From positions 1-13,576 of the forward strand of contig JAICTU010000236.1 of assembly GCA_025936205.1 (NCBI GenBank): a stretch of 13,576 nucleotides of DNA, read 5' to 3'. Positions 1-6,002 of the stretch are shown here, piece by piece. Under the pieces are notes generated by a model. The model did not search any database. It was not told where the DNA came from and was given only the letters and a program-made list of their open reading frames with translations. Position 1 is the first letter of the stretch. The number at the start of each line of letters is the position of its first letter. A program made the translations under genes and the position numbers. This stretch comes from Polyangiaceae bacterium (lineage in GTDB: Bacteria; Myxococcota; Polyangia; Polyangiales; Polyangiaceae).

Positions 1-136
1 AACTGCCGAAACCCAGGTGCACATGCGCTCGAGCCCGCCGCGCGCGCAGCAGCCAGTGGCCCTCCAGCGCGTCGGCTGCGGCTCGCTCCCGCGCCAGCCG
101 CGACAACGTCTCGTGCGCGATCTTCCATTCGCTCAT
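1..136 (-). CDS. 5' fragment of a probable HNH-endonuclease-type protein
   Basis: Only the first 45 codons are in the window; the gene runs off the left edge. The ATG at 136 follows a good ribosome binding site (GGGAGG, five bases before the ATG), which fixes the start. The protein begins MSEWKIAHETL and continues as an Arg/Ala-rich amphipathic helix, followed by the segment EGHWLLRA and then HVHLGFGS. That helix plus an HxHLGFGSF-like segment is what I recall from the N-terminal helical region of myxobacterial proteins with a C-terminal HNH nuclease motif. The nuclease motif itself would lie outside the window and cannot be seen. The coding start is well supported by the RBS and codon usage; the product name is a tentative family recollection. 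It could equally be an uncharacterised helical protein. Confidence 0.5.
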   Translation of the reverse strand, partial: MSEWKIAHETLSRLARERAAADALEGHWLLRARRARAHVHLGFGS

Positions 137-730
137 GCTTCCCTCCCGCTTCGGGCAGCACTCTATCATGACGATTTTCGAGGCTTGTATTGCCGCCCAG
201 CTCTGCTCGCAGCGAGCCCGACAGCGTTTTTGCCCTGCCAGCGCTCGCGCGCTCTGCGCGCGGGCTTTGCGGTGAAGCAACGCAGGTTTCGAGCGCCATC
301 GACGCTCGCGAGCGCTCGAGTCGCGCGGAGCGCGTCCAGCGAAATCGACCACGTGCATGCCATTTTCATGGGCATTGCGCGTCTCTCGGTGCAATCCAGG
401 TGGAGGCTCGACCGTATCGTGGGCACGACGCCGTCCGCTGCCGTCCGAGGCCGGCGCGCGTCCCGAGGCTTCGGACCGTGTCGTGAAGTTGAGGCCCGGC
501 CCATTCCCTCCGCATGCCGTGCGCTCGGCTGCTCACGTCTCCGCGGCGCTCAGCTTGGGAGGCCGCCCGCTGTCATTGCCAGCCAAGTGCCGAGATGTGA
601 CGACTCATGAGCCATGCTCGGACGGTTACGCTTCAACGACAAGTTATGCTACGTCCCTCGCTGTCGCGCTGAGCGCAGCTTCCAAACTTCCGCGCGAGTG
701 CAACAACGATCACGCCAAGAGCGCTCGTCT
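137..730. other. gene-poor intergenic stretch, no gene recognised
   Basis: About 590 bases without a frame I would call a gene. Open frames exist on both strands, but their products are Arg/Ser/Ala-rich, match no family I know and have no ribosome binding site. A short AT-richer island around 160-190 lies just upstream of the minus-strand gene that starts at 136 and is the natural place for its promoter, though no clear -35/-10 pair is visible. A perfect 12-bp palindrome, CGCTCGCGAGCG, sits at 303-314. In GC-rich DNA this may be chance. No tRNA, repeat array or insertion-sequence end was seen. Confidence 0.4.
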
Positions 731-1331
731 TCACGTTCGGGCCGTCGGCTCAACCAACGCATGGATGCAGCAACGCTTGTACTTCTTGCCAGAGCCACAC
801 GGGCAGAGGTCGTTGCGCCCAACTTTGGCAGTCGCCCTTGATCGAACGGGCGGCAACGACATGTGCGACCTCTGCATCCTGAGCTTCCTAAAGGACTCCT
901 CGGTCGCCTGAATGAGCCTTCCCAGGTCGCGTCGCAGAATCGCGTCTGGATCCGGCGTCAGGTTCTTCTCGATGTCCTCGATGGTCTTCTCCGAAACGAG
1001 GTCAAATCTACCCCCCAGGTAAGCCATCGGCTCCGCGAAACTCCATCGGTCAGTGTCCCCCCTCCAGTCTGAATCGCGCGCCGCGCAAGCTGCGTATCCG
1101 GCGGCAAAGTACTCGCACTCCGCAACCTCATCGGCGTCAGGAAGGATAGCCTGTTGGTGGTCGGTTGCATCCTGAACCTCGCCGTACAGGCGAAACAACA
1201 GACCAATGAACGTCTCGGCATCTTCGCGAGAAACAGCTCCGAGCCCCTTGGGTAGGATGAGCTCCTTCAGACCGAACGGCGACGTCGAATCCAGGCAGTC
1301 CTCCAGGTGCCGTCAGGAACCCGCCAAGCTT
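731..1331 (-). pseudogene. UPF0149-like protein with C-terminal SEC-C motif, 5' end apparently frameshifted
   Basis: The frame read from a TTG at 1198 down to TGA at 733-731 gives 155 residues and ends in a textbook SEC-C zinc-binding motif: [15 protein letters not shown] then KRCC, with Cys 132, 134, 143 and 144. Before it is a helical region ([15 protein letters not shown]) like the UPF0149/YecA family, whose members often carry SEC-C. The frame has no ATG or GTG start. Protein-like sequence continues upstream in frame ([18 protein letters not shown], then [14 protein letters not shown]) to a TGA at 1315-1313. In the neighbouring frame just upstream, at 1331-1308, is KLGGFLTA, resembling the GFLTA signature near the N-terminus of UPF0149 proteins. 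The simplest reading is a one-base frameshift near 1308-1313. SEC-C binds zinc and is found in SecA and many accessory proteins; the role here is unknown. It could be a true short protein from the TTG, or a sequencing error. Confidence 0.6.
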
Positions 1332-1435
1332 CCTCCCCAGTCCTTCAAAACAACGCGCATGCTGGGTCTGCCCTGATCCACTCGGGCCCCAGTGCGACAG
1401 TGAGCTCCGCCCCGCCGCGGAGGCGAGCGTAGTCT

Positions 1436-1712
1436 CTATGCGCCCGTCAGATGACGGTAGAACGTCAGCGAGTTTCGGTCCAAGTCGTAAAGGGCGAACT
1501 CGCGCGTTCCCCAAGACGTATCGCGAACGCCTGCCGCGCTGCACTCGACCCTGCGTTGCCGGTACTCTTGGACGAGCGCGTCGGGATCAGCGACCAGAAG
1601 CCGGAGGCGTATCGTGCTCATCTCATGCTCGAACTGGAACTGTATGTGAAGCTCGACGGCGTCGCGTCGGAACCCCAACATAGTTCGGCGGTTTTGCCTT
1701 GTCTCCGAACGC
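1436..1712 (-). pseudogene. VOC (glyoxalase/bleomycin-resistance fold) protein, N-terminally broken
   Basis: The frame from ATG 1681 to TAG 1438-1436 encodes 81 residues ending in a clear VOC-superfamily C-terminal half: VRDTSWGTREFALYDLDRN followed by LTFYRHL, with the metal-ligand Glu of the REFALYD strand. A preceding helix (VADPDALVQEYRQR) and strand (RRDAVELHIQF) also fit. VOC proteins are usually about 110-130 residues, so the first betaalphabeta half is missing. In another frame immediately upstream, 1712-1671, the segment AFGDKAKPPNYVGV reads as the family segment that should precede RRDAVELH. This suggests a one-base frameshift around 1669-1680, and that second frame is stopped by a TAG just upstream. 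VOC proteins isomerise, cleave or bind small molecules through a metal; no substrate can be inferred. It is probably a remnant, but an expressed short protein cannot be excluded. Confidence 0.55.
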
Positions 1713-1886
1713 CTAGCTGGCCAGTCTGCAACCGTGAGCGACGTTCAGCCGAGCGATACCTCAGGCCACGCGTCCGCTGAAGGAGCTCGCCACTTCCACC
1801 CCACTCATGCACTCCAGCATATGCCCCCCTCGCGACCTCGCTCGGTGGGCTTGGTGACGCGCGGGGTCGTGCAGCGCCCGCTTGCC

Positions 1887-1910
1887 CCAAAATCTGCACG
1901 GATCGTGCAG
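1887..1910 (-). terminator. probable intrinsic terminator of the lipoprotein gene
   Basis: Six bases after the TGA of the minus-strand lipoprotein gene (stop 1919-1917), the minus strand reads CTGCACG, a three-base loop ATC, CGTGCAG, then ATTTT. That is a perfect 7-bp stem (arms 1910-1904 and 1900-1894) followed by a short T run, the layout of a Rho-independent terminator. The T run has only four T's, so strength is uncertain. A further copy of the half-site CGTGCAG lies on the plus strand at 1868-1874. Confidence 0.55.
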
Positions 1911-1916
1911 TGCGGC

Positions 1917-2489
1917 TCAGATGCCGCCGTCGCTCGGTTCCGGTGGTCGCGCGTCACTCGCATCGGCAGCGTCGAGCACCCCAGCATCGGTCGGTGGGGG
2001 AGAGAGCTGCACGACGACGTCTTGTGAATTGACGTGACAGGTGCCCTCCGTCACCGTGATCGGGCTGGAGCGTCCGAGCTCGATGGGAGGCTCGCCCGTC
2101 GTTGCGGTGATCTCGTAGCTGCCCGCACGCTCTTCGACTCCGAAGCATAGACAGGGATTGGATTCGACGCACCTCAAGGGCTCGCTGAAGTCTCCGTCAG
2201 TGGCCACGACGGAGAGCTCGTCGCACGCCGGCACCTGCCCTGCGAAGGTCACGCGCAAGGAGAACTGGACGGAGGTCGTACAACCGCCACCGGAACCACC
2301 ATCGCCACCGGCACGACTGCCACCCCCACCACCGCCGCCACCGCCCCCCGCACCGCCGGTATCTCGTGAAGCGGCACCGCTCGACCCTCCCTCGCCCTGG
2401 ATCGGGCCGTCGCCGTCGGAGCGGGCAGCTCCCCCACACGCCACGAGGGCCACCACCAGGATCAGGAGCAACCGACGCCCTGCCGCCAT
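1917..2489 (-). CDS. Gly-rich-linker, Cys-rich lipoprotein
   Basis: A 190-residue protein from ATG 2489. The N-terminus MAAGRRLLLILVVALVAC is a lipoprotein signal with lipobox LVAC, predicting lipidation at Cys18 and envelope anchoring. Residues 19-69 are a low-complexity Gly/Ser/Asp linker with ten consecutive Gly (48-57). Residues 70-165 look like a beta-sandwich-type domain with six cysteines (70, 89, 107, 113, 115, 151) that could form disulfides outside the cytoplasm. The tail (165-190) is Asp/Ala/Pro/Gly-rich. I know no function for this domain; signal, Gly linker and Cys-rich beta domain are a common Polyangia lipoprotein layout. It lies downstream of, and co-directional with, two kinase genes after a 165-base gap containing an inverted repeat, and ends at a probable terminator. 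The frame stays open upstream of this ATG, and a GTG at 2627 has a better ribosome binding site. I prefer 2489 because it places the signal peptide at the N-terminus. Confidence 0.75.
   Translation of the reverse strand: MAAGRRLLLILVVALVACGGAARSDGDGPIQGEGGSSGAASRDTGGAGGGGGGGGGGSRAGGDGGSGGGCTTSVQFSLRVTFAGQVPACDELSVVATDGDFSEPLRCVESNPCLCFGVEERAGSYEITATTGEPPIELGRSSPITVTEGTCHVNSQDVVVQLSPPPTDAGVLDAADASDARPPEPSDGGI
2283..2360 (-). repeat. GGN microsatellite-like tract encoding a poly-Gly linker
   Basis: On the minus strand this is a run of GGN codons (GGC, GGT, GGG) encoding about 19 Gly within 26 residues, including ten in a row at 2348-2319. The Gly codons vary, so it is not a pure trinucleotide repeat, but such tracts are prone to slippage. 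The minus strand is rich in GG, GGG and GGGGGG runs and could fold into a G-quadruplex. Confidence 0.6.
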
Positions 2490-2521
2490 CCCATTCGAGC
2501 CGAGAACAGAACGATGTGCCA

Positions 2522-2551
2522 CGGGCATGAATCTAGCAGGCTTCATGCCCG
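2522..2551. promoter_or_regulatory. perfect 10-bp inverted repeat upstream of the lipoprotein gene
   Basis: CGGGCATGAA (2522-2531), a ten-base spacer (2532-2541), then TTCATGCCCG (2542-2551): a perfect dyad. It lies 32 bases before the ATG at 2489 and about 100 bases after the stop of the upstream kinase gene. There is no T run after it on the minus strand, so it is not a standard intrinsic terminator. It could be an operator for the lipoprotein gene, or an RNA hairpin that protects or separates the kinase and lipoprotein parts of one transcript. The repeat is seen directly; the function is inference. Confidence 0.45.
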
Positions 2552-2624
2552 CCGCGAGCCGCTTGTTCCGGCTGGAAATCGTATTCTCAGCTGGGGCGTG
2601 AAGGGCAGCGAGGACGCAGTTTGG

Positions 2625-2639
2625 CACAAGAGCTCCTTT
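2625..2639 (-). promoter_or_regulatory. strong Shine-Dalgarno-like site before an alternative GTG start
   Basis: On the minus strand AAAGGAG (2639-2633) is followed, five bases later, by a GTG (2627-2625) in frame with the lipoprotein gene. Used as a start, it would add 46 residues before the signal peptide, which is unusual for a lipoprotein. It may be a chance match, a leader-peptide start, or the true start. It is one of the best SD matches in the window. Confidence 0.3.
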
Positions 2640-2654
2640 GCACACGGATAGGCT

Positions 2655-5600
2655 TCAGGGTTGACGCAACTCCAGTCGCGACCCATTCAACACCACGCCC
2701 GACGCTCGTTGCTCACCATCCAGCAACGCCTCGCCGCTCTCGTACAGGCGCGACAAGTCCCAGAGCCGTACGCTGCCGTCATCCCCTCCCGACGCGAGGA
2801 ATCTGCCGTCGGGCGAGAATCTCACGCTGCGCGCGGCGCCATGGTGATGCACCAGTCTCGCCATCGCCTCTCCCTTGGCGACTCCCCACAGTTGCACCAC
2901 GCCGTCTTCGCCGGCGCTGGCCAGGAGTTTGCCGTCGGGGCTGAAGTCGAGGCTGAGCGCTCGTCCTTCGTGTGCGGGCAGGCTCGAGCGCTGTTCGAGC
3001 GTGTCCAGCGTCCAGAGTGCGATCTTGCCGTCGCCGGCGGCGGTCGCGAGCTGGTTGGAAGCTGCGTGCAGGGCGAGGTCCATGATCCACTCGCCGTGCG
3101 CCTGGACGCTGCGCTGGCGCTGGCCCGAGGCCTTCCACACTTCGATCGCTCCGCTGCGGGTGGCGAGCAGGACTCGTCCGCGGTCGGGGTCGAGGACGGC
3201 GTCATTCAGGGGCGCGGCAGCCACGAATCGCTGGAGCGCAGTGCCCGACGCCAGGTCCCAGAGCGTCGCCTGGCCTTCGCTGTCGCTCGACAGGAGCTGC
3301 GCACCGTCGCGCGAGAACTCCGCCGAGCGAATCTGTCCGCTCGCGGCGCCGAGCACGTGTTCGGGCAGGGCCGTCTCGAGGTTCCAGATCGCGAGCACGC
3401 CGGTGGAGGTGCCGAGCGCCAGGCGCTGGCTGGGCGCGTGTACGGCGAGGGCACGGATCTGTCCGTCGCGCACCGGCAGCCGGGTCTTGCAGCGTTCCTC
3501 TGCGATCTCCCACAAGCACACGCCTTCGCGCGCGAGGCCGGCGGTGACGAGCACGTCGGGGCTGATGAAGGCCTGGCTGAGCACGTTGGCCTTGTGAGAG
3601 AGCTCGCGGGGCAGTCGGGGTGGCGCGTAGCCGAAGGTGCGGAGGCCGGTCTGGGAGAGCGTGACGAGCCGGTCGGGGCCCGCGAAGTTGGCGAGCAACA
3701 CCGGAGTGCCGTGGCCGCGGACGCGTTCGGCGAACTGGGGGTGGCGCGCGTCGATCAGGCCGAGCATGCGGTCGTCGCTTCCGAATACCAACGAGCTGCC
3801 GTCCGGGGACCAGCCGAGGGATTGGATGTTGCCAAGCTCGCGGCGCGCGGGAGCGAGCCTCTTTCCCGTCGTCGCGTTCCAGAGCGAGAGGCTGCGGTCG
3901 GAGGCGGCGCTGGCGACCCAGTCGCCACGGCGCGAGAAGGCGAGCGCGGTGATGGTGCCGCGGTGGCCTTCGAAGGGCAGCTGGGCGCCCGTGCCGGGGT
4001 CCCACAGCACCAATGCACCAAGTCTTCCGCCGAGCAACACGGCGGGGCCGCTCGGCGCGAAGGCGCGTGCAGTGACGGGTTCGGGCAGTTGCACGCGCGC
4101 GAGCGAGCGGGCGCTTTCTGTCTCCCAGAGCTGGACCCAACCGTCCTCGGAGCTGGTCAGGAAGCGCGCACCGTCTTCGCTGAGGGCGAGCGCCGATGGA
4201 ACAGCGGACTCGGCCCGGAACTGTGCGCGCAGCGCATGGCTCGCGGGATCATATGCCAGAAACCTGCCGTCTTGCAGGACGACGAGCAGGGTGTGCGCAT
4301 CGGCGGAGAGCGCGAGCCGCGCCGCGGGTTCGGGGGTCTGCCAGTGTGTGACTCCGCTCGCCGGCGACCAGAATTCGACCTCGCGCCCGTGCGCGCAGGC
4401 GATTTCGCCCCGTCCGCTCGCGGCGAGCGCGCTGCAGCTGGCGAAGCTGGTGTCCTGCGCCTGTGCCGTGACCGCGTGCAGGTTGGTCTGCGCGACGACG
4501 CTGCCGCGCGCATCGGGGCGCTCGCCAGAGGTGAGCGCGCGCGCCGCGTACAGCGCGGCGCCGACCACGTCGCCTTCGGAGCCGGCGTTCAACGCGCGCT
4601 CGGTGAACACCTCCGCCAGGCTCTGGCGCGCGCTGCGTTCTTTCTCGAGCGCGTCGCGCTCGGCGAGCAAGGCGCGGTCGCGCGCGGCCAGGATGCGGCG
4701 CTCGAGCTCGGTGGCCACCACCAGCAGTGAAACGAGCGCCACCAGGGCCACGATCGCCGCCGCGCGGTGGCGGCGGTAGAAGCGCCGGAAGAGCTCGAGC
4801 GCGCTGTAGTCGTAGGCGCGCACCCGCGCTCCCGACATGAATGCGGCCACGTCCGCCGCGAATTCGCGCACCGAGGGGTAGCGCTCGGATTTGTTCACGC
4901 GCAGCGCGCGTTCCACCACCGCGCACAGCTCGGAGGGCGCGAGCGGCTCGATCTGCTGCGGCGGCACGTGGCGTCCGGAGGTGACGAGCGCCACGACTTC
5001 TTCGGTGCTCTTGCCGAGAAACGGCGGCCGTCCGCACAAGAGCACGTACAGCACGACGCCCAGCGACCAGACGTCGCTGGCCTCGTCGATCTGATCCACC
5101 TCGCCGCGCGCTTGCTCGGGGCTCATGTAGAGCGGCGTGCCCACCAGGTCGCCGTGCAGGGTCTCGCCCAGCACCGGGACGCCGCGCGGCTGGCGGGCGC
5201 CGGGCATGTCGGGCTGGCCTTGAATTTTTGCGATGCCCCAGTCGAGCACGACGGTCTCGCCGAACTCGCCGATCATCACGTTGTCGGGCTTGATGTCGCG
5301 GTGGACGACGCCACGGCTGTGCGCGTAGGCGATGGCGTTGCACAGGCCGGCGAAGTGGGTGAGCAGCGCGAGCCGATCGGCGAGCGTGCGGGCGCGCTCC
5401 AGGGCGGCGCTCAGCGTCTCGCCGCGTACCATGCGCATCGTGTAGTAGAGCCGTCCGTCGGCGCGGCGCCCGAGCTCGTACACGGGCACGATGTTCGGGT
5501 GCTCGAGCTGTCCGGTGATGCGCGCCTCGGCGAGGAAGCGCGTCATCAGCTCGGAGTCCACGCCGCCTTCGTCTTGCAGCAGCTCCTTGATCGCGACCTC

Positions 5601-5972
5601 GCGCCCGAGGTGCGCGTCCATCACCAGCAGCACACGGCCAATGCCGCCACGGCCGATCTCGGCGCCACGCTCGCCCTCCGGCGACAGATACGTGTAGCGG
5701 CCCGGCGCCTCCGAACCGACCTTCAACAGATCGGCAAACACGCCGCCCGTGCCGGGAGCCATCGGCTGCGGTGCCCCGGACTGCACGAGCGTGGCCAGAC
5801 CGGGCCCCGCGCGGCCACTGACACGCCGGAATTCGGAGCGAGCCTGGAGCGAGGATTCCAGCTCCCGCTGCGCCGAGACCACCTCGTCGAGCCAGGCGGG
5901 GATCTCCACGCGCAGCGGCTCCGCGGCTTCGGCGCGTTCACTGCGCCCCGGCGGTTCGGAGCGAGCCCCCAT
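2655..5972 (-). CDS. membrane Ser/Thr protein kinase with C-terminal WD40 propeller
   Basis: 1105 residues. Residues 1-90 are an unassigned N-terminal region. The Hanks-type kinase domain (about 92-380) has Gly loop GRGGIG (107-112), VAIK with Lys129, alphaC Glu149, catalytic HRDIKPDN (224-231), DWG in place of DFG (244-246), activation/P+1 segment GTPLYMSPEQARG (278-290) and DVWSLG (300-305). All key catalytic residues are present, so it should be active. A basic stretch (FRRFYRRHR) precedes one transmembrane helix (about 403-420) and a charged, coiled-coil-like stretch (421-455). From about 500 to 1075 there are repeated WD40 units with strand ends such as VQLWE, LVLWD, SLSLW, VCLWE, LAIWN, ATLWD, IALWT, VQLWG and VRLWD: at least ten blades' worth, possibly two propellers. 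Topology places the kinase in the cytoplasm and the propeller outside. It starts 30 bases after the upstream kinase gene, suggesting co-transcription. The start ATG has only a weak RBS. Substrates are unknown. Confidence 0.93.
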   Translation of the reverse strand: MGARSEPPGRSERAEAAEPLRVEIPAWLDEVVSAQRELESSLQARSEFRRVSGRAGPGLATLVQSGAPQPMAPGTGGVFADLLKVGSEAPGRYTYLSPEGERGAEIGRGGIGRVLLVMDAHLGREVAIKELLQDEGGVDSELMTRFLAEARITGQLEHPNIVPVYELGRRADGRLYYTMRMVRGETLSAALERARTLADRLALLTHFAGLCNAIAYAHSRGVVHRDIKPDNVMIGEFGETVVLDWGIAKIQGQPDMPGARQPRGVPVLGETLHGDLVGTPLYMSPEQARGEVDQIDEASDVWSLGVVLYVLLCGRPPFLGKSTEEVVALVTSGRHVPPQQIEPLAPSELCAVVERALRVNKSERYPSVREFAADVAAFMSGARVRAYDYSALELFRRFYRRHRAAAIVALVALVSLLVVATELERRILAARDRALLAERDALEKERSARQSLAEVFTERALNAGSEGDVVGAALYAARALTSGERPDARGSVVAQTNLHAVTAQAQDTSFASCSALAASGRGEIACAHGREVEFWSPASGVTHWQTPEPAARLALSADAHTLLVVLQDGRFLAYDPASHALRAQFRAESAVPSALALSEDGARFLTSSEDGWVQLWETESARSLARVQLPEPVTARAFAPSGPAVLLGGRLGALVLWDPGTGAQLPFEGHRGTITALAFSRRGDWVASAASDRSLSLWNATTGKRLAPARRELGNIQSLGWSPDGSSLVFGSDDRMLGLIDARHPQFAERVRGHGTPVLLANFAGPDRLVTLSQTGLRTFGYAPPRLPRELSHKANVLSQAFISPDVLVTAGLAREGVCLWEIAEERCKTRLPVRDGQIRALAVHAPSQRLALGTSTGVLAIWNLETALPEHVLGAASGQIRSAEFSRDGAQLLSSDSEGQATLWDLASGTALQRFVAAAPLNDAVLDPDRGRVLLATRSGAIEVWKASGQRQRSVQAHGEWIMDLALHAASNQLATAAGDGKIALWTLDTLEQRSSLPAHEGRALSLDFSPDGKLLASAGEDGVVQLWGVAKGEAMARLVHHHGAARSVRFSPDGRFLASGGDDGSVRLWDLSRLYESGEALLDGEQRASGVVLNGSRLELRQP

Positions 5973-6002
5973 ATCGGAGAAACAACGACGTTGGTGCCGC
6001 GT

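Noticed and set aside
303..314. Perfect palindrome CGCTCGCGAGCG
   Set aside because: Short and made of CpG-rich sequence in GC-rich DNA; no second copy or adjacent gene gives it meaning.
630..660. attC-like sequence GCTTCAACGACAAGTTATGC, suggesting an integron cassette boundary
   Set aside because: The right-hand core deviates from GTTRRRY, and no matching left-hand RYYYAAC half with complementary arms is found within about 150 bases upstream.
17..911. Plus-strand open frames in the left region
   Set aside because: Arg/Ser/Ala-rich products without family motifs or RBS; part is antisense to the 5' gene fragment and to the SEC-C remnant.
2621..2645. Sigma-54-like promoter (TTGGCAC ... TTGCAC) on the plus strand
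   Set aside because: Spacing between GG and GC is 15 instead of 10 bases, and no plus-strand gene follows.
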